Source: an uncultured Armatimonadota bacterium (lineage in GTDB: Bacteria; Armatimonadota; UBA5829; DTJY01). From it: a stretch of 27,283 bases of DNA. The position numbers were made by a program, and so were the translations under genes. Each line of letters opens with the position of its first letter. The first letter of the stretch is position 1. The stretch spans positions 1 through 27,283 of the forward strand of contig CALNCU010000256.1 of NCBI GenBank assembly GCA_937875395.1, in the 5' to 3' direction. Positions 7,277-14,345 of the stretch are shown one piece after another. The notes beneath the pieces were generated by a model, which made no database searches, was not told the origin of the DNA, and worked only from the letters and a program-made list of their open reading frames with translations.

Positions 7277-7909
7277 CTATTTCATAAGCTTCATGTCATA
7301 GATGCGCTGAATCATCTCTTCAGATGTCTTGGGCTTGGGCGATGACATCTCCATGGCGTGCTTTATCATATTCATTGCTTCCGCACGCTTGTATCCAAGC
7401 TGCAGAAGCACCTCGGCGGCCTCTGCTGCAATATCTTCTTTTGCGCCGGGCTCATCCGTCACATCTTCGTCCTGCAAGAGCGCAAACTTTCCGGCCTTCC
7501 CCTGAAGCGTGGCTACAATCTGCCGTGCCTTCTTCTCCCCTATGCCGGGGAGCGTGGAGAGTTTTTTGTGACTCCCTTCTTCTATTGCCTCTGCAATTGA
7601 ATGGAAGGATTGCGAGAGCGCCCGCACGGCCGTTTTTGGACCCATGTTGGCCACAGTGATAAAGAGCTTAAAGAACTCCCTCTCAATCTCGTTCCCAAAG
7701 CCTATAAGCCGGGGAACCATGCGGGACTGGTTGTTCTCATAGTAGTGAAAAGTGACAAGGGTTACGTCCCGGCGTTCTTCTTCGGTTTTCTTTTGAAGGG
7801 CCTTCATAACCGTGATTGGAACCAGAACCTGGTAACCTATCCCGTTTGCCCAGACTATGACTTCGGAATCGCTCTTTATTGCAAGGCTTCCGCGCAGGTA
7901 AGAGATCAT
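7277..7909 (-). CDS. ruvA: Holliday junction-binding protein RuvA
   Basis: RuvA binds four-way junctions as a tetramer and recruits RuvB. The 210-residue protein begins MISYLRGSLA with an OB-fold N-terminal domain and has two helix-hairpin-helix motifs, MGPKTAVRAL and LPGIGEKKARQIVATLQGK. A linker follows, then the RuvB-binding domain III (AAEVLLQLGYKRAEAMNMI), and an unusual extension of about 30 residues ending in IYDMKLMK. The ribosome binding site AGGAGA (7921-7916) overlaps the ruvC stop codon, so translation is probably coupled to ruvC. Confidence 0.96.
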   Translation of the reverse strand: MISYLRGSLAIKSDSEVIVWANGIGYQVLVPITVMKALQKKTEEERRDVTLVTFHYYENNQSRMVPRLIGFGNEIEREFFKLFITVANMGPKTAVRALSQSFHSIAEAIEEGSHKKLSTLPGIGEKKARQIVATLQGKAGKFALLQDEDVTDEPGAKEDIAAEAAEVLLQLGYKRAEAMNMIKHAMEMSSPKPKTSEEMIQRIYDMKLMK

Positions 7910-7919
7910 CTCTACTCTC

Positions 7920-8432
7920 CTAATCTACAGGCGTTCTATCCGCCCGGGCCAGGTGGCAGAGGGCGGCCGCAAGGGCATCGCTCACATCCAGGGGCTCCGG
8001 GGCTACTTTAAGGCCGAGTGTAACCTGCACCATCCGCCGTATCTGCTCTTTTGGGGCGCGCCCGTTTCCGGTGAGAGCGCTCTTTATGTGCGTGGGCGCG
8101 TAAGAGAACACAGGCACCTGAGAGAGTGCCGCCGCAAGACAGATAACCCCCCTGGCGTGCCCCATCATAACCGCAACCCGGGGGCGCTCATACTGGGTGT
8201 GCACCTCTTCAAGGGAGACTACATCCGGCGAGTATTCCGTAAATATCTCCTGCAGCCCAAAGAAAAGGGTGGAGAGCCTCTCCGGGAGGGGAAGCTTGGT
8301 GGGCACCCTCACCACCCCGGCCTCAACCAGCCCGGGACGCCCGCGGGAGGCATCTATTATGCCGTAGCCGGTTATGACAAGCCCGGGGTCTATGCCCAGA
8401 ATTCTAAGCCTGCCTTCCTCTTTTTGGGCCAT
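7920..8432 (-). CDS. ruvC: Holliday junction resolvase RuvC
   Basis: RuvC cleaves Holliday junctions to complete recombination. In the 170-residue protein the catalytic acids are all present: D15 in LGIDPG, E75 in LEEVH, D149 and D152 in LDVSDALAAALCH, with spacing like E. coli D7, E66, D138 and D141. The DNA-contact block APTHIKSALTGNGRAPKEQI is also present. The ATG at 8432 is preferred because a GGGAGA lies upstream and it gives a normal N-terminus; an in-frame ATG at 8465 would add 11 residues but has no ribosome binding site. It is the first gene of the operon, followed by ruvA and ruvB. Confidence 0.95.
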   Translation of the reverse strand: MAQKEEGRLRILGIDPGLVITGYGIIDASRGRPGLVEAGVVRVPTKLPLPERLSTLFFGLQEIFTEYSPDVVSLEEVHTQYERPRVAVMMGHARGVICLAAALSQVPVFSYAPTHIKSALTGNGRAPKEQIRRMVQVTLGLKVAPEPLDVSDALAAALCHLARADRTPVD

Positions 8433-8488
8433 ACCCAACCCCGTCTCCCTTTTGAAACCGTACATTTGTTCTGTTTAAAGACGCCATT

Positions 8489-8518
8489 ATTGTAGCACTT
8501 TCCGGCGGCTCTTGTAAA
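8489..8518 (-). promoter_or_regulatory. Sigma-70 type promoter for ruvCAB
   Basis: On the minus strand TTTACA (8518-8513) and TACAAT (8494-8489) are 18 bases apart. The predicted start near 8482 serves ruvC, ruvA and ruvB. No LexA-type box was recognised, so SOS control is not shown by the sequence. Confidence 0.65.
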
Positions 8519-8562
8519 GAATTTTGGGACGGAGGGTATTGCTTACGCCCAGATATGCACTC

Positions 8563-8592
8563 TCCACACCCGGGAAGGAGTTGTGGTACAAT
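8563..8592 (+). promoter_or_regulatory. Probable promoter for glmU-prs-pth
   Basis: A good -10, TACAAT (8587-8592), is preceded 18 bases upstream by a weaker -35, TCCACA (8563-8568). The predicted start near 8599 gives a leader of about 155 bases before glmU. Confidence 0.45.
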
Positions 8593-8598
8593 AGTTCC

Positions 8599-8755
8599 AT
8601 GAGCGCAGAGGATGACCGCGCCTCACTAAATGAGTGATTAAGAGGCCGCCGGATGCCTTTGGGGGAAGATTCCTGAAGGAATTTACGGCCTTATTGATTA
8701 ATATAAATTCTGTTTTATGGGCATGGAAGCCCTCTACTACACGCAGGAGAGTAAA
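8599..8755 (+). promoter_or_regulatory. Structured 5' leader of glmU with alternative hairpins (candidate cis-regulatory RNA)
   Basis: Two stems compete for the same bases. GCCTC (8620-8624) can pair with GAGGC (8642-8646). Alternatively GGCCG (8644-8648) can pair with CGGCC (8686-8690), enclosing a hairpin ATTCC-TGAA-GGAAT (8669-8682). A TCACT/AGTGA hairpin lies inside the first stem. I do not recognise a known riboswitch class, and the ribosome binding site GGAG lies well downstream of both stems. Regulation is inferred from the fold only. Confidence 0.35.
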
Positions 8756-10129
8756 ATGGTTGCAATTATCCTGGCTGCCGGCAAGGGCACGCGCATGAAA
8801 TCTAATCTTCCCAAAGCGCTGCACCCAATCTGCGGCAAGCCATTGACAAGGTATGTCATAGACGCCTGCCGGGAGAGCGGGATAGAAGAGTGCATAGTGG
8901 TTATAGGCCACGGCGCAGAAGAGGTGCAGGCGGCTCTTGGCAATGACGTAAAGTACGCCGTCCAGCAGGAACAGAGGGGCACCGGAGACGCCTGCCGGGC
9001 GGCGCTTGGGCTCCTTGACGGCTGCGAAGGGAGTGTCATGGTGCTTGCGGGCGATGTCCCCCTTCTTGATCCGGCGGCGCTGAGAGAGCTTGCAGAAGAG
9101 CAGGCCGCATCCGGCATGGCGGCAACCATGCTCACCACCGTTCTCCCTGACGGCGGACATTACGGGCGTGTCATCCGGGCCGCAGATGATACCGTAGAGA
9201 AGATAGTAGAGGCCAAGGATGCCACCCCATCGGAGCTTGCAGTGGGGGAGATTAACGCGGCTATCTACTGCTTCAATCTGCCCCTGCTTCGCAAATATAT
9301 TGATGAACTAACCCCGGCAAACGCGCAGGGCGAATACTATCTTACGGATGTGATAGGGCTTATGGTGGCGGATGGACACAAGGTTGGGGCCAAAATTTCT
9401 GCAGACCCCAACATTGTGCTTGGCGTAAATAACCGGGTTGACCTTTCATACCTTACGGACGTGGTAAGGCGCAAGATACTTGATAGGCTGATGCTCTCCG
9501 GCATAACCGTTATAGACCCTTCCACCACCTACGTGGACGAAGATGTTGAGGTTGGCATGGATACGGTGCTTCACCCCATGACCGTGCTTGAAAAGGGCTG
9601 CAAAATAGGGAAGAATTGCACAATAGGCCCATCCTCAAGGCTTGCAGGCGCAGTTGTAGAAGATGGCGCCGCGGTGCTCTTTTCAAATGTTGTGGAGAGC
9701 ACTGGTGGAGAGGGCTGCAAGATAGGGCCGTTTGCGCACATAAGGCCCGGATGCACGCTTGGAAAGAATGTAAAACTGGGAAATTTTGTAGAAGCCAAGA
9801 ATTCAGAGATAGAAGAGTCCGTCTCCGTGGGGCACCTAAGCTATATAGGAGACACCAGGATAGGCCGGCGCACAAACATAGGCGCAGGAACCATCACCTG
9901 CAACTACGACGGTTACAAAAAGCATCATACAGAGATAGGCCAGGATGCCTTTGTAGGCTCTAATAACACCTTAGTAGCCCCGGTAAAGGTGGGTGACGGC
10001 TCCCTTACGGCGGCGGGTTCCGTTATAACAAGGGATGTTCCCGCAGATTCCCTTGCCATTGCCAGAAGCGAAGAAGTTATAAAGATAGGCTGGGCAAGGC
10101 GCCGCCGGGAACAGAAGGATACGCAATGA
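8756..10129 (+). CDS. glmU: Bifunctional N-acetylglucosamine-1-phosphate uridyltransferase / glucosamine-1-phosphate acetyltransferase
   Basis: GlmU makes UDP-N-acetylglucosamine, the precursor of peptidoglycan and surface polysaccharides, by acetylating glucosamine 1-phosphate and then transferring UMP. The 457-residue protein has the nucleotidyltransferase signature LAAGKGTRMKS (6-16), then AGDVPLL and the EINAAIYCF region. A left-handed beta-helix of hexapeptide repeats runs from about residue 250. The acetyltransferase histidine is H360 in VGHLSYIGD, close to E. coli H363, and is followed by NIGAGTITCNYDG. ATG at 8756 was chosen because GGAGAG ends 5 bases upstream; an in-frame ATG at 8717 lacks this. 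Its stop overlaps the prs start as ATGA, implying translational coupling. Confidence 0.97.
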   Translation: MVAIILAAGKGTRMKSNLPKALHPICGKPLTRYVIDACRESGIEECIVVIGHGAEEVQAALGNDVKYAVQQEQRGTGDACRAALGLLDGCEGSVMVLAGDVPLLDPAALRELAEEQAASGMAATMLTTVLPDGGHYGRVIRAADDTVEKIVEAKDATPSELAVGEINAAIYCFNLPLLRKYIDELTPANAQGEYYLTDVIGLMVADGHKVGAKISADPNIVLGVNNRVDLSYLTDVVRRKILDRLMLSGITVIDPSTTYVDEDVEVGMDTVLHPMTVLEKGCKIGKNCTIGPSSRLAGAVVEDGAAVLFSNVVESTGGEGCKIGPFAHIRPGCTLGKNVKLGNFVEAKNSEIEESVSVGHLSYIGDTRIGRRTNIGAGTITCNYDGYKKHHTEIGQDAFVGSNNTLVAPVKVGDGSLTAAGSVITRDVPADSLAIARSEEVIKIGWARRRREQKDTQ

Positions 10130-11094
10130 CTGAAAGAGCATGCGATGACAACCTGCGAATCTTCACAGGAAACGCAAACCCAAGACTTGCAGAAGACATA
10201 GCCCGGGAGATTGGCATAACTCCCGGCGAGATGATGGTCGCCAGGTTCTCAGATGGGGAAATTCGCGTAAAGATAAACGAGACCACCAGGGGCAAGGACG
10301 CCTTTATAGTCCAGCCCACATGCCACCCGGTTAACGAGAGCATCATGGAACTGATTCTTATGCTGGATGCTTTCCGCCGGGCCTCTGCAAAACGGATAGC
10401 CTGCGTTATACCCTACTACGGGTACTCCAGGCAGGATAAAAAGGTGCAGCCGCGCGAACCCGTCTCTGCCCGCATGGTTGCAAACATGCTAACCCTTGCC
10501 GGCGCCGGCAGAATTCTTACCATAGATCTGCACGCAGAGCAGATACAGGGATTCTTTGATATTCCGGTAGACCACCTCTACGCCGCGCCCATAATAGGCG
10601 ACTACCTTATAAAAAAGGGCCTGCAGGATTCAGATACGGTGGTAGTCTCCCCGGATGTGGGGGGAGTGGCCCGCGCCCGCGCCCTTGCGGAGATACTGGG
10701 CACCCCGCTTGCCATAATTGTCAAACGCCGCCCGGAGCCTAACAAATCCGAAGTTAAAGAGATTATAGGCGATATCCGCGGCAAAACCGCCGTTATGATA
10801 GATGATATGATAGATACCGGCGGTTCCGTGGTAAACGGCGCAGAATCCCTTATCGCCCGCGGAGCCCGGCGCGTCTTTGCCTGCTGCACGCATCCCGTGC
10901 TCTCCGGCAGCGCAATAGAACGTCTCTCAAATGCTCCCATTGAGGAAGTTGTGGTAACAGATACCATTCCGCTTACGCCGGAAAAATTGCTGGATAAGAT
11001 AACGGTGCTCTCCGTGGCGCCGCTACTGGCAAGGGCCATAGAGCACATCCACCGCGATGAATCCATAAGTTCGCTCTTCAGAGATACGCCATGA
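10126..11094 (+). CDS. prs: Ribose-phosphate pyrophosphokinase (PRPP synthase)
   Basis: Prs transfers pyrophosphate from ATP to ribose 5-phosphate, giving PRPP for nucleotide, histidine, tryptophan and NAD synthesis. The 322-residue length is typical of class I. Visible motifs are ARFSDGEIRVKI near the N-terminus, the flexible loop YYGYSRQDKKVQPREP, the metal-binding DLHAEQIQGFFDIPVDHLYA, and the PRPP-binding loop VMIDDMIDTGGS (223-234). The gene starts within the glmU stop (ATGA) and ends in another ATGA overlap with pth. The glmU-prs-pth order is widely conserved in Firmicutes and some other phyla. Confidence 0.97.
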   Translation: MTERACDDNLRIFTGNANPRLAEDIAREIGITPGEMMVARFSDGEIRVKINETTRGKDAFIVQPTCHPVNESIMELILMLDAFRRASAKRIACVIPYYGYSRQDKKVQPREPVSARMVANMLTLAGAGRILTIDLHAEQIQGFFDIPVDHLYAAPIIGDYLIKKGLQDSDTVVVSPDVGGVARARALAEILGTPLAIIVKRRPEPNKSEVKEIIGDIRGKTAVMIDDMIDTGGSVVNGAESLIARGARRVFACCTHPVLSGSAIERLSNAPIEEVVVTDTIPLTPEKLLDKITVLSVAPLLARAIEHIHRDESISSLFRDTP

Positions 11095-11657
11095 AGATAA
11101 TTGTAGGGCTTGGAAACCCGGGTAGGGAGTACCAGGGCACCCGGCACAACATAGGTTTTAAAGTGGTAGATATTCTTTCAAAGCGCCACAAAATCCCCGT
11201 GAAGGCGCGCCGCGACCGTGCGTTTATGGGCGAAGGAACAATTCTGGGCGAGAAAGTAATTCTCTTAAAGCCTATAACCTTTATGAACCTCAGCGGAGAG
11301 GCGGTGGCTCAGGCCGCAAGAAGGTACCGGGCAGATGCAGCGGATATCCTGGTGATCTGTGACGATGTAAACCTGCCGCTGGGACGCCTGCGGGTGCGTG
11401 TAAAAGGCTCTGCGGGGGGGCACAACGGACTTAAATCTATTATCCACTCCCTTAGAAGCGATGAATTCCCCCGCATAAGAGTGGGCATAGGCTCTGCAAG
11501 CGGAGACATGGTAGACCACGTACTAAGCCGGTTCCACCCACAGGAGCGCCGGGCAGTACACGATTGCACAGAGAGAGCCGCCGATGCAGTGGAGTGCGCG
11601 CTTGCAGAAGGCATAGATGCCGCCATGAACAAATTCAACGCCGCCCCATGCCAATAA
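11091..11657 (+). CDS. pth: Peptidyl-tRNA hydrolase
   Basis: Pth cleaves peptidyl-tRNA released from stalled ribosomes, recycling tRNA. The 188-residue protein has all the family marks: GLGNPGREYQGTRHNIGF with N9 and catalytic H19, TFMNLSGEAV, the aspartate pair D91-D92 in ICDDVNLPLG, and GGHNGLKSI with N112. The length matches bacterial Pth. It is the last gene of the ATGA-coupled operon; the next gene starts after 86 bases with its own ribosome binding site. Confidence 0.96.
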   Translation: MKIIVGLGNPGREYQGTRHNIGFKVVDILSKRHKIPVKARRDRAFMGEGTILGEKVILLKPITFMNLSGEAVAQAARRYRADAADILVICDDVNLPLGRLRVRVKGSAGGHNGLKSIIHSLRSDEFPRIRVGIGSASGDMVDHVLSRFHPQERRAVHDCTERAADAVECALAEGIDAAMNKFNAAPCQ

Positions 11658-11743
11658 TCCCCGGCCGTACTCCTCTCCTTTTCATGTATGCGGGCTTGTG
11701 TTATTCTTATGGCAGAGATTTTATGCTGCAAGGAGAACGCCGT

Positions 11744-12616
11744 ATGCCTGTTAAAATAGAAGTAGACCCGGCCCTTTGCACGGGGTGTATGCGCTGTGTG
11801 CAGGGAGGCCTCTGGGGGGATTTTAAATTGGGAAGCGGGGGCAAGGCGGAGTATACGGGGGATTCCGGCCTCTGCATAGAATGCGGCCACTGCGCGGCCG
11901 TCTGTTCTGCGGGCGCCGTGCGGCACTCATCCTTCCCCGGCACCCCGGAAGAGATAGACCCGTCTGCAAAGCCCTCCTATGCAGAGCTGATGAGCCTTTT
12001 AAAACTCAGGCGCTCCCACCGTTCTTTTAAGAAAGACCCTGTGCCCGGAGAGGTTATAGATCAACTGCTTAATGCCGGGGTTCTTGCTCCGTCTGCGGTC
12101 AACCGCCAGACTATTCAGTACAGCATTATCCGTGATCCCGGCACACTTGAACAGATATCAAAGAGGAGCCTTGAGTCTCTGCGCCGCGTGGTGCAGATGT
12201 CTAAAAGCCCGGTTGGACGCCTATTTATGAGACTTGCCGCAAAGAAAGCGTACAAGGATGTTTTAGGGATGGTTCCCAAGATGGAACGCATTGTGCATGC
12301 CTCTGCGGGAGGGCGGGATTACATTCTTTACAACGCCCCGTGCCTTATACTCCTTCATGCGCCCAAAACGGACAGCATGGCAGGGGAGAACGCCGCCTTT
12401 AACGCCGCAAATATTCTTCTTGCGGCAGAGACGCTTGGGCTTGGCGCCTGCTTGATAGGGTTTGTCACAGAGGCCGCCGGAATGGATTCCTCCATTCTCC
12501 GCCTTGCAAGTATCCCGGGAGAGAGGGCCGTATACTCCGCTCTTGTTGTGGGGTATCCCGCGGTGGAGTACCGGAGGGCCGCGCCCAAAAAACCTATTGT
12601 GGCGGCATTTATTTGA
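11744..12616 (+). CDS. Ferredoxin-nitroreductase fusion protein
   Basis: The 290-residue protein has an N-terminal ferredoxin-like domain (about 1-65) followed by a nitroreductase-fold FMN domain. The nitroreductase part begins with LLKLRRSHRSFKKDPVPGEVIDQLLNAGVLAPSAVNRQ, the usual FMN-binding start, and includes NAANILLAAETLGLGACLIGF near the C-terminus. Such fusions probably pass electrons from iron-sulfur centres to FMN; the substrate is unknown. The second cysteine set, CIECGHCAAVC, is complete. The first, CTGCMRC, lacks its fourth cysteine, with a glycine at that position. ATG at 11744 was chosen because AAGGAGA (11730-11736) precedes it by 7 bases; earlier in-frame starts would lie inside pth. 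A repeat copy begins about 7 bases after the stop. Confidence 0.88.
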   Translation: MPVKIEVDPALCTGCMRCVQGGLWGDFKLGSGGKAEYTGDSGLCIECGHCAAVCSAGAVRHSSFPGTPEEIDPSAKPSYAELMSLLKLRRSHRSFKKDPVPGEVIDQLLNAGVLAPSAVNRQTIQYSIIRDPGTLEQISKRSLESLRRVVQMSKSPVGRLFMRLAAKKAYKDVLGMVPKMERIVHASAGGRDYILYNAPCLILLHAPKTDSMAGENAAFNAANILLAAETLGLGACLIGFVTEAAGMDSSILRLASIPGERAVYSALVVGYPAVEYRRAAPKKPIVAAFI

Positions 12617-12622
12617 TAAGAG

Positions 12623-12661
12623 TTTGCCGCTGCCGAAGCACATGTAGATAATTAAGCACCC
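12623..12661 (-). repeat. Partial copy of the dispersed hairpin repeat
   Basis: Read on the minus strand, this contains the conserved leader GGGTGCTTAATTATCTACAT followed by GCTTCGGCAGCGGC, after which similarity stops near the end of the nitroreductase gene. A second fragment resembling the other arm, CGCAGAGCGAAGTATCAAC, lies at 12680-12698 on the plus strand, suggesting a rearranged or decayed copy. Confidence 0.65.
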
Positions 12662-12740
12662 ACTGATGTGATCTTCAATCGCAGAGCGAAGTATCAACAA
12701 CCATATTTAAAGGAGCCTGTACTCCACCAAAAGTTTTAAT

Positions 12741-12790
12741 GTTTAACCAGGCTTCGGCAGCGGCGTGCCAAGGCACTCTGCGACCGAAGC
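12741..12790 (+). repeat. Dispersed hairpin repeat copy with GTGCC/GGCAC inner stem
   Basis: GCTTCGG (12751-12757) pairs with CCGAAGC (12784-12790). The inner stem is GTGCC-AA-GGCAC (12765-12776), different from the GCC-TCC-GGC of other copies but still perfectly paired. The leader here is GTTTAACCAG, shared in part with the copy at 27031-27050 and unlike the TTAATTATCTACA leader. The second hairpin is decayed. Confidence 0.75.
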
Positions 12791-12867
12791 ATCATCCGCC
12801 ATAATTAATTTGATGCGCCACTAGACTAACCCAGGGGATCTGGGGATAGCAGCACTCCTCCGAAGGA

Positions 12868-12944
12868 TTACCCCCGGGGCGATACTTCGGTCGCAGAGCC
12901 GGAGGCGCCGCTGCCGAAGCATATGTAGATAATTAAGCACCCCA
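12868..12944 (-). repeat. Dispersed composite hairpin repeat copy, minus orientation
   Basis: On the minus strand the order is the leader GGGTGCTTAATTATCTACAT, then hairpin 1 (CTTCGG and CCGAAG arms at plus positions 12914-12919 and 12885-12890), then a GC-rich second hairpin at 12868-12883. From leader to CCGAAGTATC it is almost identical to the first unit at 3511-3571, differing by single bases. Confidence 0.8.
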
Positions 12945-13052
12945 CGATGATTTGGTCACGGCTCCGCCCGCCGCAGACCGGGTGGATATAGCTTATTTAT
13001 AGGTCTGGTTTCTGTCTGTGCAACTTTTGTTTCAATTTTTCTCATTGCTGGG

Positions 13053-13080
13053 TTTAAAAGCAGTGCTTTCTTGGTAGAAT
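13053..13080 (+). promoter_or_regulatory. Possible promoter for rubrerythrin-ferritin
   Basis: TAGAAT (13075-13080) is a good -10 hexamer; the best -35 is the weak TTTAAA (13053-13058) at 16 bases. The start would fall near 13087, about 80 bases before the rubrerythrin ATG. No PerR or Fur box was recognised. Confidence 0.35.
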
Positions 13081-13168
13081 AGTTATACCAAGCCCAGCAG
13101 TAACAGCGCCTTGCAGAGAATAAGGCGTGCGGCTGCTTTGGCAGATTTTTTATTTTGAGGAGTAAGAA

Positions 13169-13741
13169 ATGGATTTAAAAGGATCAAAGACGGAGAAGAA
13201 TCTTTTAGCCGCCTTTGCGGGGGAATCGCAGGCGCGGAACAGGTATACGTTCTTTGCGTCACAGGCAAAGAAAGACGGTTACGTACAGATTGCAGATATC
13301 TTTGAAGAGACTGCCAACCAGGAAAAGGAGCACGCCAAAAGGTTCTTCAGCTTTCTTACCGGCGGCGATGTAGAGATAACAGCCGCATACCCGGCCGGTG
13401 TGGTTGGGGCCACGGCAGAGAACCTTAAGGCCGCCGCAGACGGTGAGAATCATGAGTGGACCACCCTCTACCAGGATTTTGCCCGGACTGCGGAGGAAGA
13501 AGGCTTCCCGGCAATTGCGGCGCAGTTTAAAACAATATCGGTAGCAGAAAAGCAGCACGAAAAGAGATACAGGGGCCTGCTTACAAACATAGAGAGCGGC
13601 AGGGTCTTTAAAAAGGATGCGCCGGTGGTGTGGAGATGCAGAAACTGCGGATACATTCACCAGGGCCAGGAAGCGCCTGAAACCTGTCCGGCGTGCATCC
13701 ATCCGCAAGCGCATTTTGAGCTGCTTGCAGAAAACTGGTAA
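13169..13741 (+). CDS. rbr: Rubrerythrin
   Basis: Rubrerythrins are non-haem diiron peroxidases that reduce hydrogen peroxide in anaerobes and microaerophiles. The 190-residue protein has an N-terminal four-helix diiron domain with ligand segments GESQARNRY, EETANQEKEHAKRFF, a DFARTAEEEGF segment and EKQHEKRY. The C-terminal rubredoxin-like domain has paired cysteine motifs CRNCGYIHQG and CPACIHPQAHFE. Domain order and length match classical rubrerythrin. The start has GAGGAG about 8 bases upstream. It is followed 30 bases later by ferritin, and the two are probably co-transcribed, linking peroxide removal to iron storage. Confidence 0.96.
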   Translation: MDLKGSKTEKNLLAAFAGESQARNRYTFFASQAKKDGYVQIADIFEETANQEKEHAKRFFSFLTGGDVEITAAYPAGVVGATAENLKAAADGENHEWTTLYQDFARTAEEEGFPAIAAQFKTISVAEKQHEKRYRGLLTNIESGRVFKKDAPVVWRCRNCGYIHQGQEAPETCPACIHPQAHFELLAENW

Positions 13742-13771
13742 GCCGCTTTCCGTTTAAAAGGAGATATAAAA

Positions 13772-14293
13772 ATGATAGGGAAGAAGATGCAGGATGCCTT
13801 AAACAGGCAGATTAATGCAGAGCTCTACTCCGGGTATCTGTACCAGTCCATGTCTGCCTACTACCAGTCCATAAACCTTCCGGGGTTTGCCAACTGGTTC
13901 TGGGTGCAGATGCAGGAAGAGACGGCGCACTCGCAGATTATATATAATCACCTTGTGGATAGAGGCGGAAGGGTACACCTTTTGCCTATTGAGGAGCCGC
14001 CCTTTGAATGGCCGGATGCCCGGCAGCCTCTAGAGGATTCCTATCAGCACGAGCAAAAAGTTACGGCTATGATAGGCAATCTTGTAAACCTGGCAATAGA
14101 AGAGCGTGACCATGCGGCAAACTCCATGCTCCAGTGGTTTGTTAACGAGCAGGTGGAAGAAGAGAAGAATGTGAGCGGCCTGGTTGAGCAGTTGAAGTAT
14201 GCGGAAGGGGCGCCGGCCGGAATACTTATGCTGGACAGAGAACTTGGCGCACGTGTATTTACTCCGCCGGCAATCCTTACGGCGGGCGGGTAA
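13772..14293 (+). CDS. ftnA: Non-haem ferritin
   Basis: Ferritin oxidises Fe(II) and stores it as a mineral inside a 24-subunit shell. In this 173-residue protein the ferroxidase ligands fall at the same numbers as in E. coli FtnA: E17, E50, H53, E94, Q127 and E130, with the third-site acids E49, E126 and E129 also present. Family blocks such as NAELYSGYLYQSMSAYY, LPGFANWFWVQMQEETAHS and FVNEQVEEEKNV confirm it. A strong AAAAGGAGA precedes the ATG. The protein lacks the histidine-rich or haem-binding features of bacterioferritin. Confidence 0.95.
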   Translation: MIGKKMQDALNRQINAELYSGYLYQSMSAYYQSINLPGFANWFWVQMQEETAHSQIIYNHLVDRGGRVHLLPIEEPPFEWPDARQPLEDSYQHEQKVTAMIGNLVNLAIEERDHAANSMLQWFVNEQVEEEKNVSGLVEQLKYAEGAPAGILMLDRELGARVFTPPAILTAGG

Positions 14294-14306
14294 CGATTAT
14301 TGTACC

Positions 14307-14338
14307 GGGGTGGGGCGGCCGGAATGCCTCCTCACCCC
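14307..14338. terminator. Possible hairpin between convergent ftnA and pcrA
   Basis: GGGGTG (14307-14312) pairs with CACCCC (14333-14338) between the two stop codons. The position fits a terminator, but the T-tract is poor (TTGGATTTTAAG), so function is uncertain. Confidence 0.35.
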
Positions 14339-14345
14339 TTGGATT

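Larger units (their letters stand above)
12617..13168. other. Repeat-rich intergenic region before rubrerythrin
   Basis: This gap of about 550 bp has no credible gene. It contains a partial repeat copy on the minus strand (12623-12661), a full plus-strand copy (12741-12790) and a full minus-strand copy (12868-12944), listed separately. A CAGACC/GGTCTG inverted repeat (12974-12979 and 13002-13007) and an AT-richer stretch with a possible promoter precede the rubrerythrin gene. Confidence 0.6.

Noticed and set aside
6434..7345. Long open frame of 303 codons antisense to ruvB
   Set aside because: It lies opposite a clearly conserved ruvB gene and resembles no protein; it reflects codon bias on the other strand.
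8543..9160. Open frame of 205 codons antisense to glmU and its leader
   Set aside because: It is opposite a well-conserved gene and crosses its leader, and shows no domain.
11564..11743. N-terminal extension of the nitroreductase into pth
   Set aside because: The extra residues overlap pth, look random and lack a ribosome binding site, whereas ATG at 11744 has an ideal one.
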